Assembly: GCF_042650885.1 (NCBI RefSeq)
Contig: NZ_JBHSBU010000001.1
Span: 3,782,001-3,846,000 of the forward strand
Source: Chitinimonas_A lacunae
GTDB lineage: Bacteria > Pseudomonadota > Gammaproteobacteria > Burkholderiales > Chitinimonadaceae
Direction: 5' to 3'
Length of the DNA stretch: 64,000 bases
Shown here: piece by piece, positions 25,563 to 34,500 of the stretch
Layout of the letters: each line of letters opens with the position of its first letter
How positions within the stretch are numbered: the first letter of the stretch is position 1
The notes under the pieces: model-generated
The model's input: only the letters and a program-made list of their open reading frames with translations
What the model was told of the DNA's origin: nothing
Database searches by the model: none
Translations under genes and position numbers: made by a program

Positions 25563-27935
25563 ATGACTTCTACCGACCATACTGCACCGGAACTCAATCT
25601 CGAATTGCAGTTCATCCGCAACCTACAGGCCGTGACCAACCGGATTCACGCCACCAGCAACGTCGACGAGATCATGCTCGAAGTCAGCCAGGCCATCTGT
25701 GACCTGGTCAATGCCGACCGGTTGACGATCTATGTGCTCAACGACGAGGGCAATGCCATCGTCTCCAAGGTCAAGACTGGCCTCAATTCATTCAAGGACC
25801 TGAAGCTGCCGCTGTCGGAGCAGAGCATCGCCGGCTTTGTCGGTTGGTCGAAGCGGCTGGTCAATATCCGCGATGTATACGATCAGGCCGAGCTGAAAGC
25901 CCTCCATCCCTCGCTGAATTTCCTGCAGGAAGTCGATCGTCGCACCGGTTATCGCACCAAGCAGATGCTGGTGGCGCCCATCCTCGACGAGAAAAGCCAC
26001 GAGCTGATCGGGGTGGTGCAGATCATCAATAATCGGGCCGGCCGACCGTTTCCCGCCCTGGCCGAGCGCGGTGTGGTCGAGGTATGCAAGACGCTGGCGA
26101 TTGCGCTCAAGCAGCGGAAACGCGGCGGCGCCTTCATGCCACGTACCAAGTACGACTATCTGGTGGCCGATGGGGTACTGTCGAGCGCCGAACTCGAGCT
26201 GGCGATCAAGGGAGCGCGTGAGCATGGGGTCGAGGTGGCCGAGATCCTGACGCGGGAATTCCACGTCACGCCGGCCCAGCTCGGCAGTTCACTGGCGCGC
26301 TTTTTTGATGTGCCCTACGAGCCGTTCAAACCCGACCGTATCAAGCCAATCGACCTGCTCAAGACCATCAAGCGCGAATTTGCCGAATCGAGCCAGTGGC
26401 TGCCGATCGAAGAAATCAAGGAAGGGGTGGTGGTGCTGACGCCCGACCCCGAGAAGGTCAAGAGCAGTGGTATGGCACGGCAGGTATTCTCTGGTAAGAA
26501 TATTATCTATAAGGTCTGTAGCCAGCACGAATTCTCGCAGACACTTGACCTGTTTTTTGGTAGTAGCACCGGGCCGCTCGATACGGGCTCGATCGGCGAC
26601 CTGCTGTCCAATCTCGACGGCGGCGATGATGAGGACAATGAGGGTGCCAGCGCCGATGCCATCTCGATGGCGCAGGACAATGAGCTGGTCAAGCTGGTCA
26701 ATAAGATCATTATCGATGCCTATAACCAGGGTGTATCCGATATCCATATCGAGCCATATCCGGGCAAGGCCAAGACCGAAATCCGCTTTCGCCGTGACGG
26801 TTCGCTGGTGCCGTATATCGAAGTCCCGGCCGCTTACCGCGATCCTTTGGTGACGCGGCTGAAGATCATGTGCGACCTCGATATTTCCGAGCGGCGCAAA
26901 CCGCAGGACGGCAAGATCAAGTTCAAGAAGTTCGCCCCGCTCGATATCGAGCTGCGGGTGGCGACCGTGCCGACGGCCGGCGGAATCGAAGATGTGGTGA
27001 TGCGTATCCTGGCAGCGGGTGAGCCGATTCCGCTCGATAAGCTGGGATTGTCCAAACGCAACAACACCAACCTCAAATCGGTGATCTCGAAGCCCTATGG
27101 GCTGTTCTTTGTCTGCGGTCCGACCGGTTCGGGCAAGACCACCACGCTGCATTCGGTCCTCAAATATCTCAATACCCCGGAAACCAAGATCTGGACCGCG
27201 GAGGACCCGGTTGAAATCACTCAGAAGGGTTTGCGCCAGGTTCAGATGAATCCCAAGGCCGGCCTGACCTTTGCCGTGGCGATGAAAGCGTTTCTGCGTG
27301 CCGATCCCGATGTGATCATGGTGGGGGAGATGCGCGACAAGGAAACCACATCGACTGGTATCGAGGCCTCATTGACTGGCCACCTGGTGCTGGCGACGCT
27401 GCATACCAATTCGGCGCCTGAGTCGATTATCCGGTTGCTCGATATGGGGATGGACCCGTTCAATTTCTCCGACGCCCTGCTGGGCATCCTGGCGCAGCGG
27501 CTGGCCAAGCGCCTGTGCGGCAAATGCAAGCAGGCCTACCAGCCGGACGAGTCGGAAATGCGGCTGATCGCCACCGAGTACGCCGAGGAGCTCAAGGAGA
27601 CGGAGAGCTGGCGCAAGGATCCGGCCCAGGCGCTGCAGGCGCTTCATGAGGAATGGCGACGCGAGTTCGCCGATGCCGAAGGGCGTTTTACCTTATATAA
27701 GCCGGTCGGGTGCGAGGCTTGCCAAGGGACGGGCTATAAGGGGCGGGTTGGTCTGCATGAGTTGCTGGTGGGGACCGACGCAATCAAGAAGAAGATCCAG
27801 GAACATGCCCGAGTGGCCGAGTTGTTTGCGGTAGCGCTCGACGAAGGAATGCGTACACTGAAACAGGACGGCATCGAGAAGGTCCTGCAGGGCGTTACCG
27901 ATCTGTTGCAGGTGCGGGCGGTCTGTATCAAATAG
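25563..27935 (+). CDS. GAF-fused type IV pilus assembly ATPase (PilB/GspE family)
   Basis: A 790-residue secretion ATPase with an extra sensor. ATG 25563 is used (GAGG upstream). Residues about 20-185 form a GAF domain, about 195-350 a PilB/GspE N-terminal (MshEN-like) domain, and about 370-790 the hexameric ATPase. Walker A GPTGSGKTT is at 519-527, the Walker B region DPDVIMVGEMRD follows, and there is a histidine box (ATLHTNSAPESI). A zinc tetracysteine is formed by CGKCKQ and CEACQG. This is the extension-motor type, not PilT. The pilin genes 1.7 kb downstream make a pilus role more likely than type II secretion. A GAF fusion suggests that a small ligand controls the motor. Confidence 0.88.
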   Translation: MTSTDHTAPELNLELQFIRNLQAVTNRIHATSNVDEIMLEVSQAICDLVNADRLTIYVLNDEGNAIVSKVKTGLNSFKDLKLPLSEQSIAGFVGWSKRLVNIRDVYDQAELKALHPSLNFLQEVDRRTGYRTKQMLVAPILDEKSHELIGVVQIINNRAGRPFPALAERGVVEVCKTLAIALKQRKRGGAFMPRTKYDYLVADGVLSSAELELAIKGAREHGVEVAEILTREFHVTPAQLGSSLARFFDVPYEPFKPDRIKPIDLLKTIKREFAESSQWLPIEEIKEGVVVLTPDPEKVKSSGMARQVFSGKNIIYKVCSQHEFSQTLDLFFGSSTGPLDTGSIGDLLSNLDGGDDEDNEGASADAISMAQDNELVKLVNKIIIDAYNQGVSDIHIEPYPGKAKTEIRFRRDGSLVPYIEVPAAYRDPLVTRLKIMCDLDISERRKPQDGKIKFKKFAPLDIELRVATVPTAGGIEDVVMRILAAGEPIPLDKLGLSKRNNTNLKSVISKPYGLFFVCGPTGSGKTTTLHSVLKYLNTPETKIWTAEDPVEITQKGLRQVQMNPKAGLTFAVAMKAFLRADPDVIMVGEMRDKETTSTGIEASLTGHLVLATLHTNSAPESIIRLLDMGMDPFNFSDALLGILAQRLAKRLCGKCKQAYQPDESEMRLIATEYAEELKETESWRKDPAQALQALHEEWRREFADAEGRFTLYKPVGCEACQGTGYKGRVGLHELLVGTDAIKKKIQEHARVAELFAVALDEGMRTLKQDGIEKVLQGVTDLLQVRAVCIK

Positions 27936-27985
27936 GGCGCGCCGGCGCTCGACTTATTGCCGTTCGCGAGTCTGCGGGGACGATC

Positions 27986-29578
27986 ATGCAAAGCGCCGAC
28001 GAACTGATGCGCCGACTGGAAATGCTCAATGCTATCGGCGTGGCATTGTCGGCCGAACGCGATATCAACCGGCTGGTCGAGCTGATCCTGCTTGCGGCCA
28101 AGAATCTGGCCAATGCCGATGCCGGCACGCTCTATCTGGTCCAGGACGGCAAACTCAATTTCGAGATCGTGCGCACCCAGTCGCTGGGTATCTCGCTGGG
28201 CGGCAGTACCGGTAAGAAGCCGCCGTTTCCGCCGATCGCGCTCCATCATCCCGATGGCACGCCCAATACCAGTACTGTGGTGGCCTGTGCCGCCTTGATG
28301 GGCGAGACCATCAATATCCCCGATGCCTACCAGGTGGTCGGTTTCGACTTTACCGGCACCCGGCGCTTCGATGCCTCCAATGGTTACCGCTCCAAATCGT
28401 TTTTGACCGTACCGCTGCGTAATCACGAAAACGAGATTATCGGCGTCCTGCAACTGATCAATGCGCTCGACGCCAACGGCCAGATCGTCACCTTCAGCGA
28501 AGAAGCACAGCGACTGGTCGAGTCGCTCGCGTCGCAGGCGGCTATTGCGCTGACCAATCGGCAGTTGATCGACCAGTTGGAAAAGCTGTTCGAGTCCCTG
28601 ATCAAGCTGATCAATACGGCAATCGACGATAAGTCGCCCTATACAGGTGGTCATTGCGAGCGGGTGCCGGTCTTGACCATGCTGCTGGCTGAAGCGGCCA
28701 GCAGTATCGACTACGGGCCGTTCCAGTCCTTCCGAATGAACGACAGGGATCGCTACGAACTCAAGATCGCCGGCCTGTTGCACGACTGCGGCAAGATCAC
28801 CACTCCAGTCCATGTGGTGGACAAGGCGACCAAGCTCGAAACCATCTTCGACCGGATCGCCCTGATCGATACCCGTTTCGAGGTGCTCAAGCGCGATGCC
28901 GAGATTGCCTATCTAAAGCGCGAGATCGACGAGACCGAATACCAGAGGCGCCTGCGGGACTATGACGAAGATCGGGATTTCCTGCGTCATGCCAATATCG
29001 GCGGCGAATTCATGACGGCTGAGGCGCAGGAGCGGGTACGGCGGATCGCCGGTTATCCATGGAGTGACGAAAATTGTCAGACCGTGCCCTTCTTGAGTAC
29101 CGATGAAGTCGAAAATCTGACGATTGTTCGCGGTACGCTGAATACACGCGAACGCGGTATTATTAACCATCACATTGAAGTCACGATCCAGATGCTCGAA
29201 GCCCTGCCGTGGCCGCGGCACCTGAAGCAGGTGCCTGAGTTCGCCGGCGGCCATCATGAGCGCATGGACGGTCGCGGCTACCCACGCGGTCTGACCCGCG
29301 AGCAGATGAGTATCCAGGCCCGCATCATGGGCATCGCCGATATCTTCGAAGCCCTGACGGCGCGCGACCGGCCTTACAAGCCGGGCAAGACGCTGTCGGA
29401 ATCCCTTACCATCCTGGCCCGGATGGCCCGCGAACAGCATATCGACATCGATCTGTTCGAGGTGTTCATGCGCGAAAGCGTCTATCAGCAATACGCAGAG
29501 ATGTTCCTGGAGCCGCAGCAGATCGACAGTGTCGATGTCAAGGCGCTGCTCGAACTGGCTGGCGTCAAACGAGCATAG
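27986..29578 (+). CDS. GAF and HD-GYP domain cyclic-di-GMP phosphodiesterase
   Basis: A 530-residue soluble protein. The GAF domain spans about 10-195, the HD-GYP domain about 205-480. HD pair H266-D267 lies in LLHDCGK, and HHERMDGRGYPRGL (423-436) contains the GYP signature at 431-433, so all metal ligands seem present and c-di-GMP hydrolysis is expected. An insertion of about 90 residues between the HD and GYP halves (about 290-385) is charged and helical. Its GAF domain is distantly like that of the pilus ATPase just upstream, so both may answer to the same cue. It ends 77 bp before the first pilin gene. Confidence 0.9.
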   Translation: MQSADELMRRLEMLNAIGVALSAERDINRLVELILLAAKNLANADAGTLYLVQDGKLNFEIVRTQSLGISLGGSTGKKPPFPPIALHHPDGTPNTSTVVACAALMGETINIPDAYQVVGFDFTGTRRFDASNGYRSKSFLTVPLRNHENEIIGVLQLINALDANGQIVTFSEEAQRLVESLASQAAIALTNRQLIDQLEKLFESLIKLINTAIDDKSPYTGGHCERVPVLTMLLAEAASSIDYGPFQSFRMNDRDRYELKIAGLLHDCGKITTPVHVVDKATKLETIFDRIALIDTRFEVLKRDAEIAYLKREIDETEYQRRLRDYDEDRDFLRHANIGGEFMTAEAQERVRRIAGYPWSDENCQTVPFLSTDEVENLTIVRGTLNTRERGIINHHIEVTIQMLEALPWPRHLKQVPEFAGGHHERMDGRGYPRGLTREQMSIQARIMGIADIFEALTARDRPYKPGKTLSESLTILARMAREQHIDIDLFEVFMRESVYQQYAEMFLEPQQIDSVDVKALLELAGVKRA

Positions 29579-29596
29579 CGAATCAGTTTTTTCCAC

Positions 29597-29613
29597 CTGG
29601 CCCGGAAGTTGCT
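29597..29613 (+). promoter_or_regulatory. Sigma54 (RpoN) promoter before the pilin genes
   Basis: CTGGCCCGGAAGTTGCT matches the -24/-12 consensus with GG and GC exactly 10 bases apart; the only deviation in the -24 TGGCAC box is C for A. Transcription would begin near 29624, about 30 bases before the first pilin start. RpoN control is well known for pilA genes, usually through PilS/PilR, which are not in this window. Confidence 0.72.
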
Positions 29614-29655
29614 GTTACCTCTGCCATACAAGGTTGCGCTCTCGAAGGAGTTGCC

Positions 29656-29853
29656 ATGAAAACAGTAAGAACAGCAAAGATGGCTGGTTTTACGCTGATC
29701 GAGCTGATGATTGTGGTAGCCATTATTGGTATTCTCGCGGCAATTGCGATTCCGCAATTCTCCGAATATCAGAAAAGAGCGAATGACAAGGCAGCTCAAT
29801 CAGATGCCAAGGCTGCAATTACCTTGTTCATCAGTAACGGCGCACCGTCATAG
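29656..29853 (+). CDS. Short type IV pilin, copy 1 (PilA-N type)
   Basis: A 65-residue prepilin. An 11-residue leader ends MAG, then FTLIELMIVVAIIGILAAIA, the type III signal with Phe+1 and Glu+5 for PilD cleavage and methylation. The mature chain is only 54 residues: one long helix, no globular head, no cysteine. Ordinary betaproteobacterial pilins are 130-170 residues. Size and helix-only layout resemble the PilA-N chain of Geobacter, with F1, F24 and Y27 of the mature chain shared. GGAG precedes the start. Codons are less biased than in copy 2, suggesting lower expression. It is not a truncated gene: the stop is clean and the paralogue ends at the same place. Confidence 0.88.
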   Translation: MKTVRTAKMAGFTLIELMIVVAIIGILAAIAIPQFSEYQKRANDKAAQSDAKAAITLFISNGAPS

Positions 29854-29937
29854 TTGACCAGCCGCAAGATTGATGCTAATGTCATAAACCTTAACTCATC
29901 GTTTGTCGTCGTCAACGTTCCTACAGGAGTCAGGAGC

Positions 29938-30126
29938 ATGAAAAAGCTGCAAAAGGGCTTCACCTTGATCGAACTGATGATCGTGGTTGCCATCATCGGT
30001 ATTCTGGCCGCGATTGCCATCCCCCAATTCGCCGAGTACCAAAAGAAGGGTAACGACAAGTCCGCTCAGTCCGACGCCAAGAACGCCCTGACCGCGTTCA
30101 TCGCCTCGAACACCGCCACGCAGTAA
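29938..30126 (+). CDS. Short type IV pilin, copy 2 (PilA-N type)
   Basis: A 62-residue prepilin started at ATG 29938 behind AGGAG. A seven-residue leader (MKKLQKG) precedes the mature F1-E5 N-terminus. The mature chain is 55 residues and nearly identical to copy 1 up to AQSDAK, then differs (NALTAFIASNTATQ). Aromatic residues are F1, F24, Y27 and F47. It lacks a globular domain and would need a partner to form a full pilin. Codon use is strongly biased to GC-ending codons, as for a highly expressed major subunit. The gene for the secreted partner follows 44 bp downstream. Confidence 0.9.
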   Translation: MKKLQKGFTLIELMIVVAIIGILAAIAIPQFAEYQKKGNDKSAQSDAKNALTAFIASNTATQ

Positions 30127-30170
30127 GCTGGCTAATTTCTCTCTAAACAGATTATCCTAGGAGACTACAA

Positions 30171-30530
30171 ATGGATATGAAGAAAACGGCTGAACTGGTG
30201 ATGATGGGCGGTATGCTGGTCATTTCCATGGCAAACGCTAATGCAGCTGCGACCACCATCACTGCTAGCACCAAGGCACAAACTGCAGACGTCGCGACCA
30301 GCGCTGCTGGCGGCTATGTGCTCGAAGCCTTCAAGCTGAACCTGTCGGCTAACGTGGCTCTCTCCTACGACGGCGATACCACCGCTGTTGGTGTGAAGAC
30401 CGGTAGCGCCAAGGGTATGCACACCTTCGGTGGCAGCAGCAACGGTGGTTCGGTGAAGCAGTGCGAAGCTGCCAGCATCGCTAGCCCGAACTCCTCCACC
30501 ACCAACGTTTCGATCAGCGCTGGCTGCTAA
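30171..30530 (+). CDS. Secreted disulfide protein, candidate separate pilin head (PilA-C type)
   Basis: A 119-residue protein with a Sec signal peptide (MDMKKTAELVMMGGMLVISM, cut after ANANA near residue 25), giving a mature part of about 94 residues rich in Ser, Thr, Gly and Ala. Short strands (FKLNLSANVALSY, TAVGVKTGS, HTFGGSS) suggest a beta-sheet head. Two cysteines, C98 and the last residue C119, enclose 20 residues, like the C-terminal disulfide loop of type IV pilins. AGGAG precedes the start. It lies between the short pilins and a terminator, with highly biased codons like pilin copy 2, so it is probably made in similar amounts. The PilA-C role is inference. Confidence 0.7.
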   Translation: MDMKKTAELVMMGGMLVISMANANAAATTITASTKAQTADVATSAAGGYVLEAFKLNLSANVALSYDGDTTAVGVKTGSAKGMHTFGGSSNGGSVKQCEAASIASPNSSTTNVSISAGC

Positions 30531-30545
30531 TCAAACGTGGATGGT

Positions 30546-30575
30546 AAAAAGCCCGAACTAATGTTCGGGCTTTTT
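30546..30575 (+). terminator. Rho-independent terminator closing the pilin transcript
   Basis: Perfect stem agcccgaac (30550-30558) / gttcgggct (30563-30571) with loop taat, followed by T residues to 30575. It separates the abundant pilin message from the ABC permease gene. Confidence 0.92.
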
Positions 30576-30691
30576 GTTATTCAAGCGCAATAAACCTCTC
30601 GGGCCTGTTCTTTCCTCCGGCCAAGCCAGCGTAAAATCCCACAGCATCGCTAGAATTGTCTCTCCCAACCTTCCTATAGGTAATCCGAACA

Positions 30692-31495
30692 ATGATCCGC
30701 CATATGATGATCGCCTGGCTGGCAGGGATTAGAGGAAAAAGCCTCCGCGTCGTCTCCATCATTGCCCTTTGCTTGATCAGTGTCGCTTATCTATCGAGCA
30801 CTTTTTCCGGTCGTCATCCACAGACCGTCGCATTGGATGTAGGGATGTCCGGGGCACGAATTGTTCTGGCCCTATTGGCTATTTTCTGGGTCTATGAACT
30901 GGTCGGAAAAGAACTGGAAAGAAAGACGATCTTTTTCAGTCTTTCCTATCCTGTGCCCAGATATTATTTCTGGCTGGGCCGATTCCTTGGCATATTCCTT
31001 CTGCTATTGGCCGCCGCTGCGATATTGGCCGGGGCGATATATCTGATGGTCTATCTTTCCGGCCTGGAATATCAACAGCAGTTCGGTATCTCCTTTGGCT
31101 TGTCCTATTTGCTGGTCTGGCTGGGCGTCATGCTCGATGTCCTGACGATCTGCGCCTTTGCGCTGCTGATGACCAGCTTTGCAACGACGCCTCTCATTCC
31201 GATTGCCGCCAGCCTGATCTTTATGCTGGTGGCCAGATCCTATGGCGCGGTAATGGCCGTGATGTCCAATCCGGCCAGTGAAACTGCCGATATGGCCAGT
31301 GATTTCCTGCCGCTGCTGAAAACGATCGCTTATGTGGTGCCCGATCTCGGCGCGCTCGATTTCCGCAGCCTGATCCTTTATGGTGAGCCGCTGGTCTGGT
31401 CCAACGCCAGCCTGTTCCTTGGTCAGTCCGTGCTTTATGCCTGCTTGGCCCTTGTTATTTCCTCCGTGATTTTTTCCCGTCGGGAATTCTCCTGA
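30692..31495 (+). CDS. ABC-2 type transporter permease
   Basis: A 267-residue integral membrane protein with six hydrophobic segments (about 20-38, 52-68, 97-122, 133-160, 165-185 and 240-262), the usual ABC-2 exporter permease size and layout. The ABC ATPase at 35902-36816 in the same direction is the obvious partner, although two genes lie between. It follows the pilin terminator after 116 bp, so it may have its own weak promoter. Substrate is not evident; a link to pilus modification or assembly is inference from position. Confidence 0.82.
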   Translation: MIRHMMIAWLAGIRGKSLRVVSIIALCLISVAYLSSTFSGRHPQTVALDVGMSGARIVLALLAIFWVYELVGKELERKTIFFSLSYPVPRYYFWLGRFLGIFLLLLAAAAILAGAIYLMVYLSGLEYQQQFGISFGLSYLLVWLGVMLDVLTICAFALLMTSFATTPLIPIAASLIFMLVARSYGAVMAVMSNPASETADMASDFLPLLKTIAYVVPDLGALDFRSLILYGEPLVWSNASLFLGQSVLYACLALVISSVIFSRREFS

Positions 31496-31530
31496 GCACT
31501 GCTGGCCGGCCCAAGAGGGAAGCTGAAAAA

Positions 31531-34500
31531 ATGCAAAATTTGATTGAGAAGGCATTCGAACATCATCGGTCCGGGGATTTCGCGGCAGCGGAGGCGCTGT
31601 ACCGGAGTTTTCTGCAAGAACAGCCCGACCATATCGATGCCTTGTTCCTTCTGGGCACCTTGCTGATGCAGCAGGAGAATCTGCAAGCAGCCCTGCCCCT
31701 GCTGGAGCGGGTGGTAACGCAGAATCCTGAGCATGGCCAGGCGCTCTATAATATCGGCCTGTGCCTGTTTGTGCTGGAAGAGTGGGGACAGGCCGCCGAC
31801 TGTTTTGCCAAGGCAGACGATCTGCTCGATCTCGGCTGGGATATTCCTTATAAGCGCGGCTACTGCGCATTGATGCAGAACCAGGATGTACTGGTCCTGC
31901 ATTTCATGCGGCGCGTTTTGACGCTCAATCCGTTTGCACCCAATGTGCGCTTCTATATTGTCTCGTCGGCCATTCAGCTAGGCAGATTTGCCACTGCCGC
32001 CGTTGAGGCCGAAAGATGGGCCCGCCTGCCTGGGCAAAAGGAGATCGCCCAGGCGATGCTGAGCCGGGCGCTGTCAAAAGGTCGGCTGTTCGACCATGCT
32101 GCGCAAATGTGGCAGCCATTGCCTTCCGACGATCCCAACTACTGGTTTGCCCTCGGCCATGCCCATCATCTGGCTGGCGAACTGGAACAGTCAGCGGTTT
32201 TCTATAAAAAAGCTATCGCGATTCAACCCCAGCATAGCGCTTCGCATTTCAATCTTTCCATTTTGCTGCTGACAATGGGCCAGCTGGAAGAAGGGTGGCG
32301 CGAGTTCGAGTGGCGTTTTTCCTCGGGCATGCCGGTGCATAAAAAAATGCCGGAAGTGCCAATGTGGAATGGCGAGGATCTGACCGGAAAAGTCATTTTC
32401 GTCCATAGCGAACAGGGTTTTGGCGATGTGATCATGTTTCTGCGCTTTATGCCCTGGTTGGAGCAGCGCGGCGGACGGGTGGTATTCCAGAGCTACGACG
32501 ATATTGTCGGTTTATTGAAGAATCAGGCCGATGCCAGACCCGCCGAGCAAGTTTCGCTGGAAAACCTCAAATACGACTATCACATTCCTATGCTGAGTCT
32601 GGGGCGGATTTTCGCCAATGACCTCAGCACAATTCCTAGCAGTCCCTATCTCGATGTGCCCCCTGATCTATTGCAGAAATGGGCCGACCGTTTACGCGCC
32701 GACGAGACCCGGCTGAAGGTCGGCCTGGTCTGGTCCGGCAATCCACATCACATCAACGATTACAACCGTTCGGCCACGCTGGCCGAGTTTGTGGCGCTGG
32801 CCGAACTGCCGGGCATCCGTTTCTATTCCTTGCAAAAAGGCCCGGTTGCCGAGCAGGCCAGCTATCCGCCCGAGGGCTGGGATATCGAATCGCTCTCGGC
32901 CGAGATCAACGACTTCTCCGATACCGCCGCCATTATCCAGAACCTTGACCTGGTGATCTGCGTCGATACCTCGGTCGCCCATCTGGCCGGTGCCTTGGGC
33001 AAGCAAGTCTGGATGCTGCTGCCAAGCTATGGTGACTGGCGCTGGGGCTATCAGGGTTCGACCTCGCCTTGGTATCCCAGCATGCGGATTTTCCGCCAGA
33101 CCCGGGAACAAGACTGGCCCGAGCTGATCGAGCAGGTCCGGCAGGCGCTTCTTGATGAGATGGTGTGTCCGGCGGCCGGGCAAGACCCGCTGCTCGACTG
33201 TCTGCAAGCCGCTGCCCGCGATAAAGGCGATCGGCTGCTTGCCGCCTTGCAGCAGTCGACGTGGCCCGAGCAGGCGATCCGCTGTGCCCAGCGTTATTTA
33301 CGCCAGGCTGGGGCCGATGAGACATTGAGGACGGCACTCGAGCAGAAAGCCGCTGAATACGGGGCGGTATTGGACGGCATATCGTCCGAGGCCGACACGG
33401 CCCGGCAGGCCGCCAATGCCATTCAAGGCCCGTTCCCCAATCGACTGCGTCTGCATGGTTTCCGCCATCTGCTCAAGCAGGCTTGGGGCCGCGGTGACCT
33501 GGCGCAGATTCGCAGCCTGCTCGACGAGATGGCTGCCTCCGGCCTGTCGGCGTGTCCCGATATCCACTACTGGCAGGCCCAGCTCCTCAGAAAGGACGAA
33601 GCCTGGCAGGAAGCGGCCGACTGCTATGACAGATATTTGGAAGTCTATCCGCGTTCGCCCGAAGCCCTGATCAACCAGGGACTCTGCTTCTGGCGCCTGG
33701 AACGGTCCGATCAGGCGCTGGCCCAGTTCGAAAAGGCGGTGCTGTGCAATAAGAACCATGAGAAAGCCTGGTTCTATCTGGGTTGGTATTTGCACGAACT
33801 ACAGCATCTGGAAATCTCCAAAGCGGTGTTCGAGCATGCGGTGGCCCGCTTCAGCCATTCGGCCGATATGCGGTTGTGGCTCGGTAATCTGCGCCAGCGC
33901 GTGGGTGAGTTCGCCCAGGCCTGGGAAGATGTCCAGCTGGCGGCTCGGATGAATCCTAATCTCGAAGGTATTCCATTTCGTTTGATAAGCGCCAGGGGCG
34001 ATGCAGAGGGTTGGCAGGAAGCTGACCATTTGCTGACCCAGGCTTATCGGGCCAACCCCACCGATACGACGCTGGGCCTCAAATACGCGATCCGACAGTT
34101 CTTCCGGAAAAACTGGTCGGAGGGCTGGCCTGCCTGGGAAAGTCGGCAACGGTTGCCCAATGGCGATACCTTTGCCCGGACTTTTCCCGATTCGACCCTG
34201 CCGCGCTGGGACGGCCAAGCCTTGCAACAGCGACGGCTGCTGGTGTTCTGCGAACAGGGGCTTGGGGACACGATCCAGTTTGCCCGCTTTGTCGAGCGCA
34301 TCGAAGGCCACGTTACCTATGCTGTCCATGATCGCCTGTTCGATCTGTTCAGCGCGGCGGATCTGCCGTATCCGCTGCTCAAGCGCTCCGAAGTGGGCGA
34401 CAGGCTGGCGCAATTCGACTGCTACGCCGATGTGATGAGTCTGCCCTGGCTGCTGGGACTGGCGTCGGATGCCGAGATGGCGCCGCTCCAGGAGCCTTAT

